A stretch of DNA of 39,394 bases from Oscillospiraceae bacterium. GTDB lineage: Bacteria; Bacillota; Clostridia; Oscillospirales; Ruminococcaceae. Within the stretch, counting starts at the first letter, position 1. Each line of letters starts with the position of its first letter. The translations under genes and the position numbers were made by a program. The stretch is from positions 1 to 39,394 of the forward strand of contig JAFTYW010000046.1 in assembly GCA_017461245.1 (NCBI GenBank), in the 5' to 3' direction. The notes below the pieces were generated by a model. That model worked only from the letters and a program-made list of their open reading frames with translations, was not told where the DNA came from and did not search any database. Below, in pieces: positions 15,182 to 24,914 of this stretch.

Positions 15182-16282
15182 ATGGATAAGAAGTTCGTAA
15201 TTAATAAAAGCGATATCCAAAATAATATTTCGGTTTTAAGAGAAAAGGTTGGTAGCGCCCGAATTTATGCTGTTTTAAAGGGTAATGCCTACGGAATGGG
15301 GCTTATTCCCTTTGCGAAAGAGCTTTTTGATGGTGGAATTGGATATTTTGCGCTTACCTCTCTTTCCGACTGCATTACTTTAAAACAAGAACTACCCGAT
15401 GCAAACATTCTTTTACTGACCCCCTGTCACATTGATGGCGATATTAAGGCCGCTCTCTCGAATGATATAACTCTTTCGGCTGATAGCTTAAAAAACGCGG
15501 ATGCCATCTCAAAAATCGCTCAAAAACAAAACAAAACAGCTAATATCCATATTAAGATCGACACGGGAATGGGCAGATACGGTTTTCTTCCCTCTCAAAT
15601 TGCAGAAATCAAGTCAGCCTGTCGGCTTGACAGCATAAACGCAGAAGGAATATTTACTCATCTTCACTCAGCCTTTAACAAAAAGGCTGGTCCATCTCTT
15701 GAGCAGTTTTCACAGTTTACTGATGTTATAGACAAACTTAAAACTGAGGATATCACCTTTGAGGTGAGCCACATTTGCAACTCTACCGCTATTTTCCGCT
15801 TCCCGCAGATGCATTTAACCGCGGTAAGAGCAGGCTCGGCCTTAATAGGTCGAGTTAATACGATGTCTGGTGCTTCAAAACTCTGTAAAGTTGGAAAGCT
15901 TTACGGGCAAATTATAGATATTCGCACCCTGCCGCAAGGTCATAACATAGGCTATGCTGCACTTCACAAGACAAAAGCCTCGCAAAAGATCCTTTGTGTT
16001 AACGTTGGGTATGCTGACGGCGTTGCAGTTACAAAAGCCAATGATACATTTCGCTTTATAGACATTTTAAGATACGGATTTAACGACTTTAAATTACTTT
16101 TCAAACCCACTCTCCTTGTCTGCACTACAAACGGAAAGAGTGCAAAATCACTTGGCAGGATTGGAATGACAAATCTTGTGCTTGACGGCAGCAATTGCGA
16201 AGATGCAAAAATCGGAGATTTGGTTGAAATTCCTGCAAATCCTATTTACTTATCACCGCTTATCCAAAGAGAATACAAATAG
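15182..16282 (+). CDS. alr: Alanine racemase family protein, divergent C-terminal domain
   Basis: A PLP fold-type III racemase that would supply D-alanine (or another D-residue) for the stem peptide. The 366-residue protein has the PLP lysine in AVLKGNAYGMG (K33), HIKIDTGMGRYG with the conserved Arg, GYAALHKT that aligns with the catalytic Tyr region, and GYADG for phosphate binding. The usual C-terminal CMDQ motif is replaced by GMTN (GRIGMTNLVLDG), so substrate choice could differ. It completes murE-femX-alr and is followed by a terminator. Confidence 0.85.
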   Translation: MDKKFVINKSDIQNNISVLREKVGSARIYAVLKGNAYGMGLIPFAKELFDGGIGYFALTSLSDCITLKQELPDANILLLTPCHIDGDIKAALSNDITLSADSLKNADAISKIAQKQNKTANIHIKIDTGMGRYGFLPSQIAEIKSACRLDSINAEGIFTHLHSAFNKKAGPSLEQFSQFTDVIDKLKTEDITFEVSHICNSTAIFRFPQMHLTAVRAGSALIGRVNTMSGASKLCKVGKLYGQIIDIRTLPQGHNIGYAALHKTKASQKILCVNVGYADGVAVTKANDTFRFIDILRYGFNDFKLLFKPTLLVCTTNGKSAKSLGRIGMTNLVLDGSNCEDAKIGDLVEIPANPIYLSPLIQREYK

Positions 16283-16285
16283 AAG

Positions 16286-16310
16286 AAGCCACCCTATCGG
16301 GTGGCTTTTA
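16286..16310. terminator. Terminator between convergent alr and fhs
   Basis: A nine-bp stem AAGCCACCC/GGGTGGCTT (16286-16294 with 16299-16307) with loop TATC. On the plus strand TTTTAATTTTG follows; on the minus strand the T-rich run is weaker. It ends both the alr unit and the pur-fhs operon. Confidence 0.85.
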
Positions 16311-16322
16311 ATTTTGTTTTTT

Positions 16323-17999
16323 TTAGAACAGACCTGTGATTTTGCCGTTCTCGTCAACGTCAATTCTCTCGGCTGCGGGAGATTTAGGAAGTCCAGGCAT
16401 AGTGAGAATATCTCCGGTAAGAACAACGATAAATCCTGCACCTGCAGAAATCTTTACGTTTTTAACTGTAACAGTAAATCCAGTTGGTGCGCCGAGCTTT
16501 GAGGGATCATCCGAGAAGCTATACTGTGTTTTCGCAATACATACAGGGCATTTATCAAAGCCAAGCTCTGTAAGCTGAGCGATCTGTTTCTTAGCGTTAG
16601 GCATAAATGTTACGCCGTCGCCGCCGTATACCTTTTTAACAACAGCCTCGATCTTTTGCTCGATTGTGGTGTCAAGCTCATAAGAGAAGGTGAAATCACC
16701 CTTCTCCTCTTCACAAAGGCGAACAACCTCTTTTGCAAGCTCTTCGCCGCCCTTACCGCCTTCTGCCCAAACGGTTGAAAGAACGGTGTTAACGCCAAGC
16801 TCACGGCATTTTGCGATAATAAAATCAATTTCCTTATCGGTATCTGTCGGGAAGCGATTAACTGCAACAACACAAGGAAGCTTGTAGACATTCTTGATAT
16901 TTGAAACATGGCGAAGCAGGTTGGGAATGCCTTTTTCAAGCGCTACCAGATCCTCAGTTGCAAGCTCGGTTTTAGCAAGTCCGCCGTGCATTTTAAGAGC
17001 GCGAACTGTTGCAACAACCACAACTGCATCGGGAGTAAGGCCTGCCATACGGCACTTAATATCAAGGAACTTCTCTGCACCAAGGTCAGCGCCGAAGCCT
17101 GCCTCAGTAACAGTATAGTCGCCCATTTTAAGAGCAAGGCGGGTTGCCATAACAGAGTTACAGCCGTGTGCAATATTTGCAAAGGGTCCGCCGTGAACAA
17201 ATGCAGGAGTTCCCTCAAGGGTCTGAACAAGGTTAGGTTTTAATGCATCCTTAAGAAGAGCTGTCATAGCGCCTGCAGCATTGAGCTGACCGCAGGTTAC
17301 GGGCTTATCATCGTAGGTGTAACCAACAATAATTTTTGAAAGGCGCTCTTTAAGATCAGTAATAGAACTTGAAAGACAAAGAACAGCCATAATCTCGGAT
17401 GCAACTGTAATGTCAAAGCCATCCTCGCGGGGAACGCCGTTTGCCTTGCCCCCAAGTCCGTTAACTACAAAACGAAGCTGGCGGTCGTTCATATCGACAC
17501 AGCGCTTCCATGTGATCTTACGAACATCAATATTAAGAGCATTTCCTTGCTGAATGTGGTTATCAAGCATAGCGGCAAGCAGATTATTTGCTGCGCCGAT
17601 TGCGTGAAAGTCGCCGGTAAAGTGCAGGTTGATATCCTCCATAGGAACGACCTGAGCATATCCGCCGCCTGCGGCTCCGCCCTTAACTCCGAAAACAGGG
17701 CCGAGCGATGGCTCACGAAGCGCAACTGTTACATCCTTACCGATTCTTTTAAGTCCGTCCGCAAGACCGATCGTGGTGGTGGTTTTACCCTCTCCTGCAG
17801 GAGTAGGAGTAATTGCTGTTACAAGAATGAGCTTTCCGTCTTTTTTATCAGTTTCGTTTAAAAGAGAAAGGTCTACCTTTGCCTTATATCTGCCGTACTG
17901 CTCAATATATTTTTCATCAACGTGCGCCACCTTTGCAATCTCGGTTATAGGGCGCATTTGGCACTCTTGTGCAATCTCAATATCAGATTTAAATCCCAT
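16323..17999 (-). CDS. fhs: Formate--tetrahydrofolate ligase
   Basis: It makes 10-formyl-THF from formate, THF and ATP in the cytoplasm. The 558-residue length is standard. The ATP motif [10 protein letters not shown] is at about 67-76, followed by [20 protein letters not shown], and the folate region includes [11 protein letters not shown]. It is the last gene of the pur operon, 18 bp after purL. Its product is the one-carbon donor for the PurN and AICAR transformylase reactions of the same operon, and fhs genes are common ZTP-riboswitch targets. Confidence 0.98.
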   Translation of the reverse strand: MGFKSDIEIAQECQMRPITEIAKVAHVDEKYIEQYGRYKAKVDLSLLNETDKKDGKLILVTAITPTPAGEGKTTTTIGLADGLKRIGKDVTVALREPSLGPVFGVKGGAAGGGYAQVVPMEDINLHFTGDFHAIGAANNLLAAMLDNHIQQGNALNIDVRKITWKRCVDMNDRQLRFVVNGLGGKANGVPREDGFDITVASEIMAVLCLSSSITDLKERLSKIIVGYTYDDKPVTCGQLNAAGAMTALLKDALKPNLVQTLEGTPAFVHGGPFANIAHGCNSVMATRLALKMGDYTVTEAGFGADLGAEKFLDIKCRMAGLTPDAVVVVATVRALKMHGGLAKTELATEDLVALEKGIPNLLRHVSNIKNVYKLPCVVAVNRFPTDTDKEIDFIIAKCRELGVNTVLSTVWAEGGKGGEELAKEVVRLCEEEKGDFTFSYELDTTIEQKIEAVVKKVYGGDGVTFMPNAKKQIAQLTELGFDKCPVCIAKTQYSFSDDPSKLGAPTGFTVTVKNVKISAGAGFIVVLTGDILTMPGLPKSPAAERIDVDENGKITGLF

Positions 18000-18017
18000 T
18001 TTCTTTTTCCTCCGCTC

Positions 18018-21000
18018 TTATTTAAAGTATTTAACAGCCGCCTCAAACATACGAATATCGTAATTTCCGGGAACGTTACTGTAAAGGCCCCCACCTATAC
18101 GCTCACTGTGCCCCATTTTTCCAAACACTCTGCCATCGGGAGAGGTAATTCCCTCAATAGCATACATAGAATCGTTGGGGTTAAAGTGAACGTCGCTTGT
18201 TGCGTTGCCGTCAAAATCAACGTACTGTGTTGCTATCTGACCGTTTTCAGCAAGCTTTTTAATAAGTTCTTCGCTCGCCAAGAATCTTCCTTCACCGTGT
18301 GAGATGGGAACGTTATAAATTTCTCCAACCTCGCACATAGACAGCCAAGGAGACTTATTAGAAGCAATTCTTGTTCTAACAATTCTCGACTGGTGGCGTG
18401 CTATTGTGTTATAGGTAAGTGTCGGACAGGATTCGTCGGTATCAATAATTTTGCCGTAAGGCACAAGGCCAAGCTTGATAAGCGCCTGGAAGCCGTTGCA
18501 GATACCGCACATAAGTCCGTCCCTGTTTTCAAGAAGGTCGGTAACGCCGTCTTTAATCTGAGCATTGCGGAAAAATGCAGTTATGAATTTTCCGCTTCCG
18601 TCAGGCTCGTCACCACCAGAAAATCCGCCGGGGATAAATACCATCTGAGCATCCTTAAGCTTCTTTGCAAACGCCTCGATACTCTGACGGATTCCCGAAG
18701 AAGAAAGGTTATTTATAACCATGATCTCGGGCTCTCCGCCCGCATCACGAACAGCCTTTGCCGAGTCAAACTCGCAGTTTGTGCCCGGGAATGCAGGAAT
18801 CAAAACCTTGGGCTTTGCAACCTTAATTGCGGGAGCAATACGCTCTTTTGCCTCGTAAGAGAAGTTCTGCATAGGCGATTTAGAATCAGGAATATTGCAG
18901 CTATAAACGCTTTCAAGCTTATCCTCATAAATTCCAAGCAGTTCATTAAGAGAAATGCTCTCATCACCAAACGAAATAGTACCGTCATCAGTTATAGTAC
19001 CGATTGTCTTAGCGCCGTCAATTTCTTCGGAAACCTCTAAAATAAAGGAGCCGTAAGAGTAATCAAAAATACACTTTGTGCACATTGAATTACTGTATTT
19101 AAAGCCAAGTCCATTACCAAAGCACATCTTCATAACAGCTTCAGCAGCGCCTCCGATTGTGGACGTGTAGCAAGCAAAAACTTTGCCCGCGCGCATAAGG
19201 GCGGTTACTTTATTAAATACCTCTAAGAGTGACTTTGTATCAGGAAGATTATTCTCATTGTACTCGGGTTTGAGAAGAACAACCTTATTCCCTGCCTTTT
19301 TAAACTCGGGAGAAACAACATCGCTAACCTTTCCTGTTGTTACTGCGAAAGAAACGAGTGTAGGCGGAACGTCGAGGTCCTCAAAGCTGCCGCTCATTGA
19401 ATCCTTACCGCCGATCGAGCCGATACCAAGCTCTTTCTGAGCCTCAAAAGCGCCAAGAAGCGCTGAAAGGGGTTTGCCCCATCTTCTGCTATCCTTGCCA
19501 AGACGCTCAAAATACTCTTGGAAGGTCAGATACACATCCTCAAAGGATGCACCCGAAGCAATAAGCTTACAAACAGACTCAACAACTGCAAGATATGCGC
19601 CGTGATATGGGCTCTTTTCGGTTATAAAGGGATTATATCCCCAAGACATAAAGGAGCAATCGTTAGTGTGCTTTTTCTCAACAGAGATCTTCTGCACCAT
19701 ACTCTGAATAGGAGTTAACTGATTCTTGCCGCCGAAAGGCATCAGAACAGTTCCTGCGCCTATAGTCGAGTCAAAACGCTCGGAAAGTCCGCGTTTTGAG
19801 CAGATATTCAAATCTCCTGCAAGCTGTTTGTAGTTTTCTACAAAGCTGCCCTCTATCTTTTTATCAAAGGGTTTAAGTTCTCCTGCAGTAATTGTGATAT
19901 GCTTATCAGCACCGTTTGAGTTTAAGAACTCGCGACTGATGTCAACGATCTTCTTTCCGTTCCAATTCATTACAAGACGAGGCTCTTTTGTAACCTCTGC
20001 AACCTTGCAAGCCTGCAGGTTTTCGGTGTTAGCAAGTTCAAGGAATCTCTCTAAGTCCTTTGCCTCAACAACAACGGCCATACGCTCCTGCGACTCGCTT
20101 ATCGCAAGCTCTGTTCCGTCAAGACCCTCATATTTCTTAGGAACAGCATTAAGGTCGATTTCAAGACCGTCTGCAAGTTCACCAATTGCGACCGAAACGC
20201 CGCCTGCGCCAAAGTCGTTACAGCGCTTTATCATTTGGCAAGCTTCTTTATTTCTGAAAAGTCTTTGAAGTTTTCTTTCCTCGGGAGCATTTCCCTTTTG
20301 GACTTCTGCTCCACAGCTTTCAAGTGATTTAGACGTGTGCGATTTAGAGGAGCCTGTTGCACCGCCGCAACCATCTCTACCCGTGCTGCCGCCAAGCAGG
20401 ATAACGATATCGCCCGCCTGCGGAACCTCACGCCTTACGTTTTCAGCAGGAGTTGCAGCAATAACTGCGCCGATCTCCATTCTTTTTGCAGCATATCCGT
20501 CGTGGAAAATTTCATCAACAATTCCTGTTGCAAGGCCAATCTGGTTACCGTAAGAGGAGTAGCCTGCCGCAGCAGTTGTAACAATTTTACGCTGAGGAAG
20601 CTTGCCGGGAATGGTTTCGGAAACAGGCTTCAAGGGATCTGCAGCGCCTGTTACACGCATTGCGCCGTAAACATAGGAACGTCCCGAAAGCGGGTCACGA
20701 ATTGCGCCGCCTATGCAGGTTGCCGCGCCACCAAAGGGCTCAATTTCTGTAGGGTGATTGTGGGTCTCGTTTTTAAACAGGAGCAGCCAAGGCTCAGTTT
20801 TACCGTCCACCTCAACATCTATCTTAACTGTGCAGGCATTAATTTCCTCAGACTCATCGAGTTTATCAAGTTTGCCCTGCTTTTTAAGATATTTTACCGC
20901 GACAGTTGCAAGATCCATAAGGCAGATAGGCTTTGTTCTGCCAAGCTCTTTTCTAACCGCGATATAATCATCATAAGCATTTTGCAAAAGCTCATCTTCA

Positions 21001-21707
21001 AACTTGACGTCGTCAATTACAGTAAGGAAGGTAGTATGACGGCAGTGGTCAGACCAATATGTGTCTATCATACGAATCTCTGTAATTGTAGGGTCACGAT
21101 CTTCCTTTGCAAAATACTGCTGACAGAACGAAATATCATCAATATCCATTGCGAGACCGTACTCAGCAATAAAAGCCGCAAGTGCGTCTCTGTCAAGCTT
21201 TGTAAATCCGTCTAAAACCTTTACCTCGGTGGGAATATCATAGTTTACCTTAAGGGTTTCGGGTTTTTCAAGGCAAGCCTCTCTTGACTCAACGGGGTTG
21301 ATTACGTATTTCTTGATTTCTGCTATCTGTGCATCGCTTAAATTGCCGTAAAGTGCATAAATCTTTGCGGCACGGATAACGGGGCGCTCGCCCTGCGAAA
21401 TAATCTGGATACACTGAGCTGCAGAGTCTGCTCGCTGATCAAACTGACCGGGGAGAAACTCAACCGCAAAAACAGTTGCATCGCCAAGATCAAGCTCACT
21501 TGACACAATATCATGCTGGGGCTCAGAAAAAACAGTTTTACATGCATAATCAAAAAGGTCTTTTGTGATGTGATCAGCATCATAACGGTTTATAACACGT
21601 ACATTAATAAGTTCTTTTATACCTAAAAGCGACCGTGCATCATTAAGAAGGGCTTTTGCTTCATTAGCAAGCTCTTTTTTCTTTTCAACATAAACTCTAT
21701 ATACCAT
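18018..21707 (-). CDS. purL: FGAM synthase, single-chain PurL with glutaminase domain
   Basis: It converts FGAR plus glutamine and ATP to FGAM, step four of purine synthesis. At 1229 residues it is the large single-chain form, not the small PurL with separate PurQ and PurS typical of Bacillus. It has an N-terminal PurS-like part, then the synthase with HNHPTEIEPFGGAATC and SYVYGAMRVTGAADP. The C-terminal class I glutaminase has FPGTNCEFD, PGGFSGGDEPD, the nucleophile Cys in GICNGFQALI and His in SHGEGRF. The glutaminase triad appears intact. It starts one base after the purD stop. Confidence 0.97.
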   Translation of the reverse strand: MVYRVYVEKKKELANEAKALLNDARSLLGIKELINVRVINRYDADHITKDLFDYACKTVFSEPQHDIVSSELDLGDATVFAVEFLPGQFDQRADSAAQCIQIISQGERPVIRAAKIYALYGNLSDAQIAEIKKYVINPVESREACLEKPETLKVNYDIPTEVKVLDGFTKLDRDALAAFIAEYGLAMDIDDISFCQQYFAKEDRDPTITEIRMIDTYWSDHCRHTTFLTVIDDVKFEDELLQNAYDDYIAVRKELGRTKPICLMDLATVAVKYLKKQGKLDKLDESEEINACTVKIDVEVDGKTEPWLLLFKNETHNHPTEIEPFGGAATCIGGAIRDPLSGRSYVYGAMRVTGAADPLKPVSETIPGKLPQRKIVTTAAAGYSSYGNQIGLATGIVDEIFHDGYAAKRMEIGAVIAATPAENVRREVPQAGDIVILLGGSTGRDGCGGATGSSKSHTSKSLESCGAEVQKGNAPEERKLQRLFRNKEACQMIKRCNDFGAGGVSVAIGELADGLEIDLNAVPKKYEGLDGTELAISESQERMAVVVEAKDLERFLELANTENLQACKVAEVTKEPRLVMNWNGKKIVDISREFLNSNGADKHITITAGELKPFDKKIEGSFVENYKQLAGDLNICSKRGLSERFDSTIGAGTVLMPFGGKNQLTPIQSMVQKISVEKKHTNDCSFMSWGYNPFITEKSPYHGAYLAVVESVCKLIASGASFEDVYLTFQEYFERLGKDSRRWGKPLSALLGAFEAQKELGIGSIGGKDSMSGSFEDLDVPPTLVSFAVTTGKVSDVVSPEFKKAGNKVVLLKPEYNENNLPDTKSLLEVFNKVTALMRAGKVFACYTSTIGGAAEAVMKMCFGNGLGFKYSNSMCTKCIFDYSYGSFILEVSEEIDGAKTIGTITDDGTISFGDESISLNELLGIYEDKLESVYSCNIPDSKSPMQNFSYEAKERIAPAIKVAKPKVLIPAFPGTNCEFDSAKAVRDAGGEPEIMVINNLSSSGIRQSIEAFAKKLKDAQMVFIPGGFSGGDEPDGSGKFITAFFRNAQIKDGVTDLLENRDGLMCGICNGFQALIKLGLVPYGKIIDTDESCPTLTYNTIARHQSRIVRTRIASNKSPWLSMCEVGEIYNVPISHGEGRFLASEELIKKLAENGQIATQYVDFDGNATSDVHFNPNDSMYAIEGITSPDGRVFGKMGHSERIGGGLYSNVPGNYDIRMFEAAVKYFK

Positions 21708-21708
21708 T

Positions 21709-22980
21709 TTATCTGCCCTCCTCTGCTTTAAGCGCCTTTGCGCCTATGTCATTTCTGTAATAAGAGTTTGTAAAGGTAATTTGATTTACAATCAAATATG
21801 CATTATTTATAGCGGTTTTTAGGTCATCTGAAACCGCAGTTGCCCCCAAAACTCTACCGCCGTTTGTTACAAGCGTATCATCTTTAATTGCAGCACCCGC
21901 AACATAGACTTTATCGGCAATTTTCTCGGGAATATTGAGCTCAAAGCCCTTTTCATACTTTACGGGATAGCCTTCTGATGCCATAATTACACAGCAAGCG
22001 CTTTTATCGCTGAATATCACCTCTATTTCAGAGAGTTTTCCCTCTGTTACGGCCTGCATAACGCTTAAAAGGTCGGTTTCTAAAAGAGGAAGCACAACCT
22101 GAGTTTCGGGGTCACCGAAGCGGCAGTTATATTCAATAACCTTAGGACCGCTTTTAGTGAGCATAAGGCCAAAATACAAACAGCCTTTAAATGTTCTGCC
22201 CTCATTATTCATAGCGTTTATGGTAGGTAGGAATATTTTTTCCATACACTCTTTTGCAATTTCGGGAGTGTAATAGGGGTTGGGAGCAATAGTTCCCATT
22301 CCACCGGTATTAAGTCCTGTATCGTTATCCCCTGCTCGCTTATGATCCATTGATGAGATCATAGGAACGACGGTTTTTCCGTCTGTAAACGAAAGAACGG
22401 AAACCTCAGGCCCTGTTAAAAACTCTTCGATAACAATGTTATCTCCGCTTTTACCAAAAACCTTATCCTGCATCATTGAGCGGATAGCATCTTCCGCCTC
22501 TTTTCTGGTCTGAGCGATGATAACGCCTTTACCGAGAGCAAGACCATCTGCTTTAATAACAGCAGGAATAGGGGCTGTTTTTATGTAGTTTAAAGCGGCC
22601 TTCATATCATCGAAAACCTCGTAAGCCGCGGTGGGAATACCGTATTTTTTCATCAAATTCTTTGAAAAGACCTTACTTCCCTCAATTATTGCAGCATTGG
22701 CACGAGGTCCAAAGCAAGCAATACCATTTTCCTCGAGCAAATCTACTGCGCCGAGCACGAGCGGGTCGTCGGGAGCGACAACTGCATAGTCAATATTATT
22801 TTTTACAGCGAAATCCGCTATTTTGTGAATATCCTTTGCATCAATATTAACGCAGGTTGCATCATTTGCCATACCGCCGTTTCCGGGAAGTGCAAAAATT
22901 TCGGTAACAGCCTTATTTTCCTTTATTTTCTTAATGATGGCGTGTTCTCTGCCTCCGCCACCAACAACCATTACTTTCAT
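21709..22980 (-). CDS. purD: Phosphoribosylamine--glycine ligase
   Basis: An ATP-grasp enzyme joining glycine to phosphoribosylamine to give GAR, step two. The 423-residue protein starts MKVMVVGGGGREHA, has APDDPLVLG and PAVIKADGLALGKGVI, and the metal/ATP residues in LYFGLMLT...VIEYNCRFGDPETQ. Length and motifs are full. It lies between the AICAR transformylase and purL, with 13 bp and 1 bp gaps. There is an AGGA site before the ATG. Confidence 0.97.
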   Translation of the reverse strand: MKVMVVGGGGREHAIIKKIKENKAVTEIFALPGNGGMANDATCVNIDAKDIHKIADFAVKNNIDYAVVAPDDPLVLGAVDLLEENGIACFGPRANAAIIEGSKVFSKNLMKKYGIPTAAYEVFDDMKAALNYIKTAPIPAVIKADGLALGKGVIIAQTRKEAEDAIRSMMQDKVFGKSGDNIVIEEFLTGPEVSVLSFTDGKTVVPMISSMDHKRAGDNDTGLNTGGMGTIAPNPYYTPEIAKECMEKIFLPTINAMNNEGRTFKGCLYFGLMLTKSGPKVIEYNCRFGDPETQVVLPLLETDLLSVMQAVTEGKLSEIEVIFSDKSACCVIMASEGYPVKYEKGFELNIPEKIADKVYVAGAAIKDDTLVTNGGRVLGATAVSDDLKTAINNAYLIVNQITFTNSYYRNDIGAKALKAEEGR

Positions 22981-22993
22981 TTAAAATCCTCCA

Positions 22994-24178
22994 TTAATGA
23001 TGGAACAGCCTCATTTTTGTAAATGCCATTGTAATACCGTACTTATCGCAGCAAGAAATAACAGCATCATCACGGATAGAGCCGCCCGGCTCAGCAATAT
23101 AGCTTACGCCGCTCTTATATGCTCTTTCAATGTTATCGCTGAACGGGAAGAATGCATCAGAGCCAAGTGCAACACCGCTGATCTTGCCGAGATATTCCTT
23201 CTTATCAGTATCAGTAAGAGGCTCTGGGCGGGTCTTAAAGTATTTCTGCCAGTTACCCTCTGCGCAAACATCCTCTTCGTTTCCGTTGATATATCCGTCA
23301 ATAACGTTATCACGGTCGGGTCTTCCTAGGGTATCAAGGAAAGGAAGCGCCAAAACCTTTTTATGCTGACGAAGGAACCATGTATCAGCTTTTGAGCCTG
23401 CAAGGCGGGTACAATGGATTCTTGACTGCTGTCCTGCGCCTACGCCGATTGCCTGTCCATCAACTGCAAAGCAAACAGAGTTGGACTGTGTGTATTTAAG
23501 AGTGATAAGAGCAATAATGAGATCACGAACTGCGCTATCGGGAAGTTCCTTATTTGCAGTTACAATATCAGAAAGCAGTTCTTTATTGATTTTAAACTCG
23601 TTTCTTCCCTGCTCAAAGGTTATTCCGTAAACCTGCTTGCGCTCAATGGGATCGGGAATAAAATTGGGGTCAATTTTTACAATATTGTAGTTGCCGTTTC
23701 TTTTGGATTTGAGGATCTCAAGAGCTTCTGGCTCATATCCGGGAGCGATAATTCCGTCAGAAACCTCTCTCTTTATCATTTTTGCGGTTGTAACGTCGCA
23801 GACATCGGAAAGGGCTACCCAGTCGCCAAAAGAGCACATTCTATCGGTTCCTCTTGCTCTTGCATAAGCGCAAGCCAAGGGAGAATCGTCAAGACCCTCT
23901 ATATCATCTACAAAGCAGGCTTTTTTAAGGTCATCCGAGAGAGGAATACCAACTGCTGCAGAGGTGGGGCTAACGTGCTTAAAAGAGGTTACAGCGGGAA
24001 GTCCAAGAGCCTCCTTAATTTCTTTTACAAGCTGCCAGGAGTTAAATGCATCAAGAAAATTAATATATCCGGGTCTTCCGCAAAGGATTTCAATGGGAAG
24101 ATCCTCTCCGTTGTGCATAAAAATCTTAGAGGGCTTTTGGTTAGGGTTACATCCGTATTTCAGTTCAAACTCTTTCAT
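22994..24178 (-). CDS. AICAR transformylase, stand-alone (PurH C-terminal domain only)
   Basis: It transfers a formyl group from 10-formyl-THF to AICAR. Most bacteria fuse this to IMP cyclohydrolase as bifunctional PurH (~510-530 residues). Here the protein is 394 residues, begins directly with the transformylase fold (MKEFELKYGCNPNQKPSKI) and keeps the catalytic Lys-His in SFKHVSPTSAAVG, GVGAGQQSRIHCTRLAG and SDAFFPFSDN. The cyclohydrolase (MGS-like) part is absent; its job is taken by the purO gene just upstream, 11 bp away. AGGAG lies seven bases before the ATG. Confidence 0.94.
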   Translation of the reverse strand: MKEFELKYGCNPNQKPSKIFMHNGEDLPIEILCGRPGYINFLDAFNSWQLVKEIKEALGLPAVTSFKHVSPTSAAVGIPLSDDLKKACFVDDIEGLDDSPLACAYARARGTDRMCSFGDWVALSDVCDVTTAKMIKREVSDGIIAPGYEPEALEILKSKRNGNYNIVKIDPNFIPDPIERKQVYGITFEQGRNEFKINKELLSDIVTANKELPDSAVRDLIIALITLKYTQSNSVCFAVDGQAIGVGAGQQSRIHCTRLAGSKADTWFLRQHKKVLALPFLDTLGRPDRDNVIDGYINGNEEDVCAEGNWQKYFKTRPEPLTDTDKKEYLGKISGVALGSDAFFPFSDNIERAYKSGVSYIAEPGGSIRDDAVISCCDKYGITMAFTKMRLFHH

Positions 24179-24189
24179 CTCAATTCTCC

Positions 24190-24909
24190 TTAGCTGTTTT
24201 TATTTATCATCTTGTTCTCTTCTGCGCCTGTTTCAAGGTCAATATAGCGAACGTAAAGAGAAATCTTATTATCTGCATCTAAAGCGTTCCACAAGCTGTC
24301 AGTAAACTCGTTAATATCATTAGGAATTTTAACTCTTTCGGGCTCACCCTGGAATGTGGGAATGGGATTTCCGTCGCAAACATAGGTGTGAATAAAGTGT
24401 CCAAGGCCAGCTTTTGAGCAATAGTGGAAGCCAAAGCGGTTACAGAATGTTCCCTCTGCGTCACCAGACTTAAGAATGCTCATTTTATAGGTAAAATCCC
24501 TGTTCTCAAAGGTGAGCATACCGCTGATTCTGGGAGTAAAGTTAGGAGCATCGGGCTCAAATTCACGGGCAGAGAGAGCAAGATCAAAGGATTTGCCTGC
24601 GGCAAGACCGTCATATATCGTATCGGTCTGATCGCCGTTTGTAACAATGAGATTGTTCTCGTATTTACGAACAGCGGCATAGATGATAAGGCTGGGGTCT
24701 TCTACCTTACTTACATCAAAGGGCTCTGTGAAAACCTCGCCGTTTTTCTCTGTGAAAATTCGGTTGCGGCTATTTGCGCTTCTACCCATAATAAAATAAG
24801 CCATACAAGCCTTTTTGCCGTCCTCCGACTTTCCTATTACAATTCCTCTGCCGACATACGAATTGCCTTCTATCAGCTTAGAAATGTCATTAATTTCATA
24901 GATATTCAT
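24190..24909 (-). CDS. purO: IMP cyclohydrolase, PurO type
   Basis: It closes FAICAR to IMP, the last step of purine synthesis. The sequence matches the archaeal-type PurO family rather than PurH: NSYVGRGIVIG, FIMGRSANSRNR, VTNGDQTDTIYDGL and FTPRISGML are the diagnostic blocks. I start at MNIYEIND (ATG 24909-24907, GGAG eight bases upstream), giving 239 residues; the longer reading would overlap purN with no family support. It sits between purN and the stand-alone AICAR transformylase, so the two genes together replace PurH. The same arrangement is known in some clostridia. Confidence 0.9.
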   Translation of the reverse strand: MNIYEINDISKLIEGNSYVGRGIVIGKSEDGKKACMAYFIMGRSANSRNRIFTEKNGEVFTEPFDVSKVEDPSLIIYAAVRKYENNLIVTNGDQTDTIYDGLAAGKSFDLALSAREFEPDAPNFTPRISGMLTFENRDFTYKMSILKSGDAEGTFCNRFGFHYCSKAGLGHFIHTYVCDGNPIPTFQGEPERVKIPNDINEFTDSLWNALDADNKISLYVRYIDLETGAEENKMINKNS

Positions 24910-24914
24910 TGTCC

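Noticed and set aside
20337..21215. A 292-codon plus-strand frame opposite purL
   Set aside because: Its translation is Cys/Asn-rich and low in sense, as expected from the antisense of a coding gene.
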